From contig OY282558.1 of assembly GCA_958295665.1 (NCBI GenBank), positions 135,802,326 to 135,866,325 of the forward strand: a DNA stretch of 64,000 bases. The letters run 5' to 3'. Below the pieces are notes generated by a model. It did no database searches. It saw only the letters and a program-made list of their open reading frames with translations, and was not told the origin of the DNA. The DNA comes from Tipula vernalis. Lineage: Eukaryota > Arthropoda > Insecta > Diptera > Tipulidae. Shown in pieces: positions 53,371-64,000 of this stretch. The translations under genes and the position numbers were made by a program. Numbering within the stretch: the first letter of the stretch is position 1; the number at the start of each line of letters is the position of its first letter.

Positions 53371-55785
53371 TATCATGTAATTTTAGTTCAAATAATCAAG
53401 CTGCAGATAAGGACTGTTTCGAAAAAAAAGCAGCCGCAAAAAAAAAATTTTAAATCCAAAAAAAATAATTTTAAGAATTATAAAATGATGTTTTAAAGAG
53501 TTCGCCAACTTGAGGTATGTTGTGTGGTCCCTATGTATTGATCTCTATTTGGGTATCTGAAATACAAACCAAAATTCTTAAACTTGGTCAGTACATAGTT
53601 CAATTAGGCCCACATCTTATCATCCAATAAAGGAACCCGATGAGTAATACCTATGTATAAATGCGTTTAGTATTATGTCAAATTACGTGTTTAAATCGGT
53701 ATGTGTCGTTCTATTTTAATTTATCTTAAACTTTTAATATATTTAATATACATATTTAGTATAACTAAAAACAATATATAAAATATCATATTTGCAATTA
53801 AACTTTTATATAGTTATATCGTAGGTTTCTGAAAAACGCCTAAATGTTAACGTATTCAAATTTTAAATTATCACATCCGAATTTTGGATCTTTCGATATT
53901 ATTAGAGCTTTTTTAATGTTTCCAATTTATTTCCAATCAAATCTTTTATTTGGAACAAAGTTTAAAATTATTATCTAATAATTTTAACGGGCTTACACGT
54001 AATACAAAAATCGTTTGCAAGAAAATTAAGATGAAAAATACGAAACGAATACAATTTTGAAATTTTACAGTTTTTAAATGAACTAATTTAAATTTTAGCT
54101 CCGGGGGTCAAAATTCGTAAAGGAAACGAATTTGTTGCAGTAAAATTGATATGAAAAATTTTCGAAATTAGTTTCAAAAATTATCATGAAAAAATAAAAC
54201 TGTAACGTTCATTTATCATCAAAAATTTCAAAATTCAGATGTTAAAATTTTAAACTTTGATGTTAAATGAACAAACAACGTAATAAGTTTAATAAAAGCT
54301 TTAAAATTCAAACATAATAAAATTTCAACTAGTTAGCATCTTAAGCACTGCTCTTTTCATTTAAAAACATCAAACTTTAAAATTCCAACAACTGGATTTT
54401 GAAATTTTTCAAAAAGATTGTAAGGTTTTAAATTAATTTTCAAAATTTTTAATTGAAATGTCACTGCAACAAATTCGTTTTCTCAACGATTCTTGATCCT
54501 CGGAGCAAAAATTTAAAATAGTGAGCATAAATATTGTTAAACATCGAAATTTTGCTCTCATCAAAAGCTTCCGGCGTTGTACAACCAAAACTTCAAAATT
54601 CCCAGCTTTAATATTTGAATTTTGAAATTTTTAATGTTTATTCTGTCCTCTAAAATTAAAAAAAAATACTTTTTCAATTTACAACGATCAAATTTATAAA
54701 GATCAAAAGATTATTTGAAGTTTAGGGAACATTTAAGCGTTAACTGTCAGCGAGCTTTAAAATTTCAGATTTCATTTTTTTAATTTTAGACTGAATTTTG
54801 AACTTCGAGGATATGTGGTTTCCCTAGAACCTCTAAAATTTGAAATAAATTACTTTAACTGGCACCACTATATATCCGCTACTACAAACTTTAAAATTTC
54901 ACAAACACTACTAAAAATTTTAATTATCACATTCGATTTTTAGACTTTCTAAAATTTTCAAATTTAATTGCAAACTAAACCTAAATTTCGAACAAAGTTT
55001 AAAATTGTTATGTTAAATCACCTTTAAACTAGCATTTTAAATGATAATTTTTGAAATTAATTTTCAAAATTTTTAATTGATATTTCACTGCAAAGAATTC
55101 GTTTACTAATCGATTTTTGACCTTCAAAGCTTAAATTTAAAATATTTCGCTTGAAACGCGAAAATTTCAAAATATTATTCGTTACGTATTGTAAATTTTT
55201 ATTTAATTATAAGTTTAATTAAAATCAGGGCTTCCGGAAGCAATCTAAAATATTTTCCGAAACGAATACCACTTACATATTTCTTGGAAATTTACCAGGT
55301 ATTTCTAACTTTATTTCAGTTTTACAACTCAAAATAAAAAATTTCAAGTTTTTAATATTTAAATTTTTAAATTGTGAATATTTAATTCTGGCCTCTGAAA
55401 TTTAAAGCTCAATCCTTTTTTTACGCGAATTATTTTCGCCGAAAATTCAAAAATTTCAGTTCAGTTCTTTATATTTTATGTTACATCAAAAATTATACAA
55501 AACTGGGGGAATTCCCGTATATTGAAAAATATTTTTTTGTGTTGTGTATGTATATTTCTACTTTTTACTTTAGTTTTCTAGAAGATTTTAATGGTGTCGG
55601 ATGTGCTTCTGTATGATATGTTTTAATTTGAAAAGCATAATAAGTTAAAGTGTGTAGTTCGTCGTAGTGTATAATAATTTATTATTTGTATAACTTTGCT
55701 GTTATTTAATTAATTATATTCAATTAATTTTAATCAATTGGTAAATCAATTCTCTGAAAATTAAAATTATTGGAAGTTATTTTAA
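53371..55785. repeat. Second degenerate AT-rich satellite, part 2, and Tigger leader
   Basis: Phrases shared with 50.2-51.4 kb (for example AAATTTCAACTAGTTAGCAT at about 54325 and CCAACAACTGGATTTTGAAA at about 54388). From about 55500 the texture changes to the probable 5' UTR of the Tigger at 55786. Confidence 0.55.
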
Positions 55786-57406
55786 GTGGAAGTTATAAAA
55801 TCCCTTTTTACAGTTTTTGCTACCAAAATGGCCAGCAAATTAGGAACCAAGTGCAAGGGAATTTCACTAGAGCTAACAATCAAAGTTTTAGACAGCCTAG
55901 AACAAGGTTTAGATCCTACAATAGTTGGTCGGAAACTTGGCCTCAGTGAATCGATAGTACTTACCATAAAGAAGAATTAAAATTCTATCAGACAGTCCGT
56001 AATATCTGGTAAAAATGTAACTGCATCAACATCGTCGTATTGTAGAAAAACTAGTGTAGAAAAAATGGAAAATCTCTTAGTTATATGGATTGAGGATCTC
56101 AATCAAAAAAGGATCCCTGTTGACACAGCTACGATTAAAGAAAGGCCAGTGAAGGGTGATTTTTTAAATACCTAAACCGACATGGATTTCATAATTTGAA
56201 AACCAAAGGAGAAATTGCATCTGCTGACGTAAAAGCTGCAGAAGATTTCAAAACTGGCAACAATTATAGAAGAAGGTGGTTACACACCCGACCAAGTATT
56301 CAACGCAAATGAAAACGGGCTTTTCTGGAAATGACTGCCAACCCGGACGCACGTATCTAAAACTCAGGGTCTCTGGTTTTAAAGTAGCAAAGGAGCGTGT
56401 AACATTTATACTATGCAATTATGCTTCCGGAGATCGAATGCCTAAACCTCAGGATTTAACGAAATTACCTGTTCATTGGGTTGCAAATAAAAAAGCGTGG
56501 GTAACTGCAGTTGTATTCCAAAATTGGGTGGAGAAATGTTTTGTACCAGAGGTGAAGCGGTATCTGAATGAAAAGAAGCAGACCTTCTGGTGGTCCAGTA
56601 CTAAACCATCCCAACGTAAAGGTAATTTTTATCCCACCTAATACCACATCAATCATACAACCATTGGACCAAGGAATTATATCGACATTCAAGTTGTACT
56701 ACTTGAAAAAAACTTTTCAGTGCATTCTGGAAAAATGGAGAATGACATATGCGACCTCAGCAATTGCACAGTTGAGAAGATCTACGTTAAACGCATGTTG
56801 GAAGCCATTATGGCCAGCTTTTGTTGTAACTAAAACAGCTTTACCAGATAATATGAACAATTACAATGAAATAATCAGTGTAGCGCGTTCTGTGGGTGGG
56901 GAAGGGTTCGAAGATATGACGCGTGAAGATCTTAACGAGATCCTTCTCGACCAGATGCTAGATGAGGAAGATTTAATTGAATTTGCTTTCATAAATGTCC
57001 AATCATCAAATAGTAGTGATGAAGTAGCAGAGGAACTACCACTTACAGCAGAAACCATTAAAGATGGATTAAACTTGCAGCACAACTAGAGAACTATTTT
57101 CTCGCAAATGATCCGAAAAGCGAGCGAGCTCGAAAATTTCAACATGAACTAAGACTCTGTATGATGAGCTACAAGGAACTGCGTAAGGAATTATTGGGAC
57201 CGGAAAGGAAATCAAATCAAAGATGTATTACAGAGTTTGTTGTGAAGTCAAACTCTAGCTCAATAGAACAACAAAAAAATTCTATTCATTTTCAAAATGA
57301 CGCCAATCAAGAATCTCTGCAAAACGTGCTAGTTCTTGATGACGAATCAGCACAATCAAGTTCAAGTGATATTTTGACAGTTCCTAAAAAAAAAGCAAAC
57401 GGTTGA
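55786..57406 (+). pseudogene. Second Tigger-like transposase, dead
   Basis: The N-terminal psq/CENP-B helix-turn-helix at 55858-55978 reads ISLELTIKVLDSLEQGLDPT, then VGRKLGLSESIVLTIKKN, and stops. Further pieces, in shifting frames: VEKMENLLVIWIEDLNQKRI, GGYTPDQVFNANENGLFWK, GFKVAKERVTFILCNYASGD, LPVHWVANKKAWVTAVVFQN, then HPNVKVIFIPPNTTSIIQPL with DQGIISTFKLYYLKKTFQ following. The first catalytic Asp is Asn (VFNAN instead of VFNAD). The second (in the usual LLLDNAPGHP) is lost in a short deletion near 56585. The third is kept in IQPLDQG. An acidic/serine-rich tail runs to 57406. It belongs to a Tigger lineage distinct from the one at 48.4 kb. Confidence 0.9.
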
Positions 57407-57853
57407 ATTTCACTGCCTATACGAGTACTGATAGCAGCGACTAATGAATTTTACAATTTTTGTTAATTGAATTAAGTTTATTGTTTATTTATTTTATTTT
57501 TTTTGTAGTGAACAAATCTATCGCGTAAAAAAAGGATTGAGTGTATATCCTATGTTTTTTCAAACTTTATTGGGCTTTTAAATGTGAGCTCTTTGAAATG
57601 AATTTCGAACTTCGAGGTATAGTTGTTTCTTAGATGCTGTAATATTTGAAACGCAATTTAAAGGCCCACTATGTCTAATTTTTACACATCGAGACTTTAA
57701 AATTCCATAAATATTTGAGTTTTTCGATAATGTTAGAGCTTTTCAAAATTTTAAAATTCAATTTCAAATTTATCCTGTATTTCGAACAAACTTTAAAGTT
57801 ATTTTCTTAAAAGCTTTATAATTTCAAATTTAGTGAAATTTCTCGCTAGTTTG
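57407..57853. repeat. Second degenerate AT-rich satellite, part 3
   Basis: TTCGAACAAACTTTAAAGTT and TTATAATTTCAAATTTAGTG match the unit at 50505-50570. This is the left flank of the foldback insertion. Confidence 0.55.
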
Positions 57854-57861
57854 TTTTGTCA
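57854..57861 (+). repeat. Foldback target-site duplication, left copy
   Basis: TTTTGTCA, repeated at 58309-58316. The satellite unit at 50.58 kb has the same CTTTTGTCAAG at the corresponding place, which supports this as the original target. Confidence 0.6.
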
Positions 57862-58308
57862 CAATAGGGCAGCAAGGCCGAATGTGTCGAAAGATCGAAT
57901 GTGTCGAAAAACCGAATGTGCCGAAATGCTGAAAGATCGAAGGGCCGATTATCGAAAAGTCGAATTTCGAAAACAGAATGTGTCGAATAGGTCGAAAGGC
58001 CGAATGTTGAAAGGCCGAGATAGTATAAGGAAATAAATTCAATGGTTTCAAATATTGATTTCAATCAATTAAGTGAAGAAAAATTTAATTAAAATTCGAC
58101 CTTTCGACCCAATCGGCCTTTCCACACGTTAGGCCTTGCGACCCATTCGACCTTTTGATATTCGGCCTTTAGACATTTGGCCTTTCAACACATTCGGCCA
58201 TACGATATTCGGCCTTTCGACCTTCGGACTTCCGATCCATTCGGCCTTTCGGCGTTCGGGGTTTCGACATTCGACCATTCCGACATTCGGCCTTCCAACA
58301 TCGAATGC
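57862..58308. mobile_element. Foldback-like element made of TCGAAAGGCCGAATGT-type short repeats
   Basis: The left arm (about 57870-58022) is a run of degenerate 9-18-base units such as CGAATGTGTCGAAAGATCGA. The right arm (about 58095-58300) carries the same units in reverse complement (CGGCCTTTCGACATTCGG types). The loop (58023-58094) is AT-rich and unrelated. An 8-bp duplication TTTTGTCA flanks it. Open frames on both strands (57833-58036, 58136-58339 and others) are simple translations of the repeat (FGLSTFGLPIHS type) and not proteins. Confidence 0.75.
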
Positions 58309-58316
58309 TTTTGTCA
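58309..58316 (+). repeat. Foldback target-site duplication, right copy
   Basis: TTTTGTCA, followed by AAGATGC as the satellite resumes. Confidence 0.6.
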
Positions 58317-61300
58317 AGATGCACTGTTTTTTCATTTAACAAAACCAAATTAATAAAATTCCAAGAAATGGATTTTGAAACTTTTGCGGAAATCAATTTC
58401 AAAATATTTAATTTAAATTTCACTGCGACGAGTTGACCTTTCAAGCATAAATTTAAAATTGTTCGCTTAAATACTCCAAAATTTCAAAATATTATTCATT
58501 TATTACGTTCCTTAAATTTTTAACTTTGTAATGTCAGTTAAAATTCTCAATAATTTAAATTCACAGAGCTTCCAGAAACCATTTTAATTTGTTTGCAAAC
58601 AAATTTTTTAAATTTCGGGCTTACAATTAAAATTATTCTTTATTTTATAGTTCAGCGGTTTTACAACTCAAACTACAAAATTTCAAGTTTCAAAAAATGC
58701 AAATATTTATTCTGGCCTCTAAAATTTTAAATAAAATAATTCTTCAAAGTTCAATGTTTAAAATTATAAATACCACAAGTTTATTCGAATTTGAAAGTTT
58801 TGTAATTTTAAATTTTAATTTGGTACTTTGAGGCTAAACTTTAAACTTAGAATTAAAGTTTTGCGAAGAATCTTATAAATTAGAATCAGTTTCCAATAAA
58901 TATTATTAAAGCTTTCTAAAATTTAAATCCTTTATTTGAAAAAAAGCTTAAAAATTTTCTCTTAAAAGCTCTATAATTTGAAAATTATTAAAATTTAAAT
59001 TTTTGAATTTTTGATTTTAATTTAAGCTTCGAGTTTTGGAAATAAATTAATATTTTTTAAATTATTCAGAATCCCCATCAGGATCCCCAAAGTGTGAAAA
59101 TTAATAAAAATTCATAATTCTTCCCCTATAATACATTTGTAGGGATTAAACTTTAAATATCCTACAACTAGATTTTGAAATGTCTGACATTAGTTTTTAA
59201 AATTCGAGCTTTTTAATTACTGTGCATTTTAAATAATTCGCCTTAAAAGCTTCAAAATTAACCAACTTTACCTAGTTAATATTTTTAATTTTGGAATGAT
59301 GGTTATAATTCTGATTAATTTAAAATCTCAGAGTTTTCGAAAGCCATCATCGCTATTTTCAATCAGCAGACGATTCTTGAACTTTGGGCTAACAAGTGAA
59401 ATTGTTTGCATAAAAGCTCTTCAAAATTTTCCTCTCTTTCAAAATTAGTCCTCATATTCTACAACTCAAACTTCAAAATTTGAAGTTCTACACACAATTT
59501 TAGCGTTCCAAGCAGCATAAGTTTGAACTCTGAATAATATGAACGAACAGTGGTTAATGTTTTTGCAACTTTACAGTTTTCGACAATAGAATTTTTAAGA
59601 ACCTGCAATTTGTTTTACTACCTCAAGATAATGTGCCAGTTAATAAGTGTCCAATTTGGTTACCAATGAGATCATCCGAGTACTGGTAATGTGTGTTCTG
59701 TGGTACAAAATTTGAAACACCCTGCTATGTTAAAATGTTATAATTTGCCCACTTTGTGAAGTGAATTAGTATAATGTTGTAACAGGAAAAAAATTCAATA
59801 AAAAAAAAAAAATTGGAAGGAAGAGAATATTAAGAAAATAGTTTTAAATTAGTTTCAATTTTCAGACATTGTGATGATGAAGAAAACACAAAAGAACAAT
59901 ATAAAAAGAAAACGTAAGAAAATTCGAACCAAAAACAAAAAATTATGGAATTTTCCTTAAATATTGTATAGAAAATTTCTTTTATTAAAAACTTTTTTTT
60001 TTTTTGTGTTTTGTTGGAAAGACAAAATATTAAATTTTTTTTTGTGTGCTGTGAAATTAAAAACTATTTCCCAAAAATTATCTATATTTTGAAATATTTA
60101 ATTTAATTTTCTCTAAGTATACCATTTTTGTGTTAGATACTAGATTTTTTTTTTTGTACACAAGAATTTCTCAACAAGAAAATTTTAATTTGTTTTTAAT
60201 TAAAAATTAGACAACACAAAAAAAAAAATTTGTAATTTTGTTCAAAATAGTTTTGAATAATTTTTCGCAGCATTTACTTATATCGTATACACAGATGGAC
60301 CCTCAACCCAAAATAATTCATGTATCCCCCCTACGTGTATAATTCAATTTTGACACAATCACGAGTGGGGCGCACAAAAGCGTAAATTGATAAATAAGCA
60401 AAGTCCTAATGAACTCTGTATATACATACAAATCATCATCAAATCAATATAATGAGGTTGAGGTTACAACCAACCAACCAACCAACAACAACAAAAAATG
60501 AAAATCTTGATTTTTTTTTTTTTTTGCCAATTCCGACTTTGAATATGAAGATGATTATGTATAGAACGAAAATGAGGAAAGAAATTCGAACAATTTATAT
60601 AAATTGAAACAAGATTGTGTTGACTGTATGTATGAGTATACGTATATTCATAAAGAAGAGTGAATCTTATAGAAACGTGAACATACTGACAAATTTTATT
60701 CAGAACGCGCAATTTAGTGAAAAATTGAACAAAATCGCGCGCGTTAATGATGTAAACTATAATACTCGTTCGTTTATGACCCTCCTCCGATTTGTATAGA
60801 TACCTAATTAGGTCTTATTTTGTGTACATGACCAACTAATTACAACGTACATTTATAATTGAATGTAATTAGTATCGTTTGAAAATTAATAAAAAAAAAA
60901 AAAAAACGAGAAACGAAAAATTATTTATCTCGATTCAGCAAACAGGAAAATGATACATCACCCACGTAATAATGAATGTTGGAAAATGATAAAAATTGCA
61001 ATGGGTAACAGATTTTTATTTTTATTTTTTTTTTTTTTCATTTTTGCCCTGCCTGTTGTGATATCATTAAAATGTAATAACAAGTAGGGAAAATATGCGG
61101 TGATGTGTCTCTGTGTGAGATGTGGAAAGGTGTATGAATTATGGATGAATGAGTGCATTTGGGCGTATGGATGAAAGGAAAATAGGGGCACCGCCGGGTT
61201 CAATATTTTAATGGTTAGGTACCTAAGCTGATTGTATGATTTTTTTCTCGTGTGTGTTTAGATCGGAACGTTTATACCTAAACTTTTACACACCAGTATG

Positions 61301-62600
61301 GTGTAATACTGAGTAGATGCTGTGCTAAATTTATTAGCTTTCGTATTTTCCAGCTAGGATAATTTTAATAATAACCACAATTTTAGATATTCAGCAAAAC
61401 AAACAACCATTGAAAATTCGCCTGTAACAAAATCATCAAACAAAACGATTGTAAATTTAAAAATGTTATAGTTGCAAATTACAATTCAAATGTACCTACT
61501 CGTATTTGAAAATTTCTACCTTTTCAGTGAATAATTTGTTGCGTACAATCAAGAACGTCAAAAATTTCAAATTACTAATCTGATATGATCGAACCAAAAT
61601 TCCAAATGTCGTAATATAATTTTTTTAACTTCAGATAAAACTGTGGCTAAATAAAAATTAGTTAAGTTCAAATTTTTTCCGAAAATTACAAGATTCGAAT
61701 GGTGAATCAGGAATTTTAAAATTTGATCTAGAAATATAACAGCTGGAACTTTAAAAGCACCTGTTGGAGTTCACCAGAAGGCTTTGGAGTATTAAGCTGT
61801 TGGAGCAAACAATTTTAACTCTAAGTTCAAAACTCGGGATTCGACAGCAACAGAAGCTTTGTTTGGTTAAAAAATCTACTTGAATTTTTAAAATCTATTT
61901 GTTAAATTTGTAATTCAAAAATTTATATTTTCTAGTATTCCAATCGCTTCTTCAAATTGAAATTTCTTAAAATTCGAATAAACATATAATATTTCAAAAT
62001 TGAAATGCCAAGCTTGAAATGGTTAAAGCTTTTAAGCTAACAACTTTAATCAACCGCTAGAAATTCATTGAAACGTACGTCTGTGACTTTGGAAAATATT
62101 AAATGAATTCAGAGTTTGGAAATTCTTCCTATTGGCGTTCCACTTTGAGTCTCATTCATATACGTAACTTGGCAACGACATACCACGATAAAAACTATCT
62201 CATTTGTGTAAACATTTAAGATGAACGTTAAAAATGTAAAAATTCTAATCTGATTTGAATTTACCAAAATTCCAAATGTTGTTCCCAAATTTTTTTTTAA
62301 CTTTAGATAAGATAAATTAATGAAATTTCCAACTGACAAAGATCAAAGCTTAAATTTAAAAGTATGCATAATAAGTTCACATTTCCACCCAAAATTCCAA
62401 AACTTGAATGTTGAACTTAAAATTTAGGAAATTCTATGTTAGAACTTTTAACGGACCAATTTCAGTTCGGGAGTAGTCTTCAGACTTTTAAGGGGTTAGA
62501 GCACACAATTTTAACTCTTAATTCAAAATTCGAGATTCAGAAGTAAAATAAAGTTTAGTTGGTAGCATTTATAAAGCTTTATTGGAAATTTTAGAACTTT
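58317..62600. repeat. Second degenerate AT-rich satellite, part 4, and intron-like sequence
   Basis: Satellite phrases (AATTTCACTGCGACGAGTTG, CACAGAGCTTCCAGAAACCA) run to about 59560. From 59760 to 61300 the texture is ordinary AT-rich sequence with A/T runs and a CCAA microsatellite at 60467-60490. Repeated units appear again at 61540-62580 (for example TTACCAAAATTCCAAATGTT at about 62261 and GAACCAAAATTCCAAATGTC at about 61591). No gene is seen. Confidence 0.5.
60467..60490 (+). repeat. (CCAA)n microsatellite
   Basis: About five CAAC/CCAA units followed by ACAACAACA. Confidence 0.85.
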
Positions 62601-62629
62601 GAGCGAGCAATTTTTTTTTTTTGATGTTC

Positions 62630-64000
62630 AAGTTGGTTGAAATCAACAAACCCAAAAGAGTCTGGCTGTGTAAAACTCCGGAAGCTCTAGACAAGGAGAC
62701 TCGAATATCCATGATGCAGGCCTGCCTCCAAGTTTACTCACAAACAACGGGACATAAGCGCAAGCGAGGCTGGTCCCTACACTCGCCTCATCAGACCCGA
62801 GCCACTCAAAATGCAGCGGAACCAAAGCACGAACAAAGCTGAGACCTTAAGATCACCATATAATACCAGGAGGTAGGCTTGGAAGGACGACAGAATAAAC
62901 AATGATAGAAACATCACTGAAAAAAGATCACTGAACCAAAGTCGCAACGTTCGTCTTAAGGGCCCTGAAGGAAGAAAGTCCTAAAATCGCAAAAAAGGAT
63001 AAAGCTCTTTATTATTGTGATGAGGCCTTGATTGTGGCAATGATTGACCAGTCACTGGACGATGGGAGTATTACGCGCGCCAATTGATAGAAGTTGAAAG
63101 GCCTCAGCCAGCAGGTACCTAATAATCCTAAAAGGAAATCTCGGAACTCCTCCGATTTGCCGAGATTGGGGTTGGGATAGAAAGCAAGCTAAACTAACTG
63201 CCTGTGCGGATGAGAGAGCTCTATCCCTCTACAAGAAGGCAGTGGAGGGACTTGGCGAGGTATGGTCCGGAGTCAGTCTTGCTGTTATTGCTAGGGAAGA
63301 GATCTCCTGTAAGCTTAAAGTCCGAGTGTTGGTCCTTTCAGAACCTAGTGACTCTAAAGTAATCCTGGAAATGTTGTGGATCGGCAGTCCGGATTTACCA
63401 ACCGACAACTGGTAAGTTGCCAAGTTGAAAGAACCAAAGGATGATTATAGGTCAGCTGTTATTATTATCAACAAAGTGTCACTGACTGCACTGGAAGTGA
63501 TCAATGGTACTATTACAAAATACAAAATTAATTAATGTATAAATAAAAATAAATAAAAATAAACATTAACTATGGATCCAATGCAATCATAATCAGGATT
63601 TCTAAGAAACATTCAGATAAGCTAGAGGCACCGAAGTCTGATAAGGGCACTACCACTGCACTCAAAAGCTCATTTGGGCACCCTGAGGATACAGACAGCC
63701 AACTCGAAATTCTTTTAACAGACACTGAGATGACAATGATGTCATATTACAGAGCCCGTCAGAGGACTTCACATCAGAGGAAGATTCTGTTAGCACCATG
63801 GTGGAGGTAAAGAAATCTGAATGCTAAGTTTTTTTCAAATCAACCTCCATTACTGCGAGGCAGCACCAGCCGATGTAGTCTTGATCTAAGAAGCTTGACC
63901 TGCTTTTAAGACCGACTACATTGGCTCAAGATTCTCTAGGAAAAGTTAATGCGCATGAAGAAGGAAGTTAGGATTTGGCCGTTCATCCTCGTTAAAAATT
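62630..64000 (+). mobile_element. LINE (I/Loa-like), 5' part, continuing beyond the window
   Basis: It starts after a T-rich stretch near 62630. It contains a decayed ORF1 (about 62640-63535). After a non-coding gap, 63820-63900 has the first motif of an endonuclease (MLSFFQINLHYCEAAPADVV, then LI, a stop and EA). It is similar to the LINE at 29820-34842 but not identical. Confidence 0.75.
62640..63535 (+). pseudogene. LINE ORF1 with DUF4780-like domain, broken
   Basis: In shifting frames it encodes EALIVAMIDQSLDDGSITRA, TACADERALSLYKKAVEGLG, EVWSGVSLAVIAREEISCKL and VRVLVLSEPSDSKVILEML, then SPDLPTDNW and AVIIINKVSLTALEVINGTI. The same series appears at 30600-31060 (MTACSDSRSVDLYKKAIDQV, GEVWPGTELVSVIREEIPSK). 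Stops at the end of the first third and near 63412 disable it. The role, as in the family, is RNA binding. Confidence 0.75.

Noticed and set aside
57830..58444. Several overlapping frames on both strands with FGLST/RPFDIRP-like repeats
   Set aside because: The unit length keeps frames open; these are translations of the foldback repeat rather than genes.
5892..64000. Search for the other LMO4-like exons (LIM1 half, and the exon with the end of LIM2) on the minus strand
   Set aside because: No block with the expected Cys/His pattern and splice sites was found by eye on either side of 5688-5891.

Overview
This window is non-coding, AT-rich eukaryotic DNA packed with transposable elements (TEs). 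It is almost certainly from an insect and most likely a fly. The TE set (LINEs whose ORF1 resembles DUF4780, with endonuclease, reverse transcriptase (RT) and RNase H; a CsRn1-like gypsy element; BEL/Pao; copia; mariner; Tigger/pogo), the AT-rich intron-like background and a LIM-only gene exon all fit. There is no sign of bacterial organisation: no operons, ribosome binding sites or long intact host ORFs.

Host gene content is very small. One well-supported internal exon lies on the minus strand at 5688-5891. It has clean splice sites and encodes the first half of the second LIM domain of an LMO4-type LIM-only protein, with a Q/N-rich insertion in the zinc-finger loop. No neighbouring exon was found, so most of the window is probably intron of this gene: at least about 5.7 kb downstream and possibly 58 kb upstream of the exon. 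A second coding-like stretch at 53102-53370 (+) is unidentified and may be an exon or exon fragment of another gene.

Layout. 1-5.7 kb: AT-rich DNA with a TA-flanked terminal-inverted-repeat element (1280-2198), AAAGCT-rich tandem repeats and a decayed copia pol. 5.7-8.2 kb: the LMO4-like exon and intron. 8.2-13.3 kb: two LINEs in tandem (one nearly full length, one internally deleted). 7.2-18.8 kb: old degenerate satellite, interrupted by those LINEs and by a mariner remnant inside a palindromic repeat. 18.8-23.9 kb: gypsy remnants, including an intact integrase reading frame. 25.8-27.6 kb: two inverted-repeat elements. 27.7-35.2 kb: a minus-strand BEL element split by a 5-kb LINE with a visible target-site duplication. 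35.5-40.8 kb: gag-like, BEL integrase/LTR, LINE ORF1 and gypsy fragments. 43.2-47.3 kb: a 2.3-kb-period repeat built from short TCAAACTT-type units. 48.4-50.1 kb: a nearly intact Tigger transposase. 50.2-62.6 kb: a second degenerate satellite carrying LINE/gypsy fragments, a dead Tigger and a hairpin foldback element (57862-58308). 62.6-64 kb: the 5' part of another LINE, running off the window.

No cooperating gene system is visible. The informative relationships are nesting and relative age: LINE into BEL, LINE into BEL integrase, foldback into satellite. Five of the six LINE copies lie antisense to the LMO4-like gene. Nearly all TE reading frames are broken; the exceptions are the gypsy integrase frame and the Tigger transposase, which has one in-frame stop plus a damaged N-terminus.
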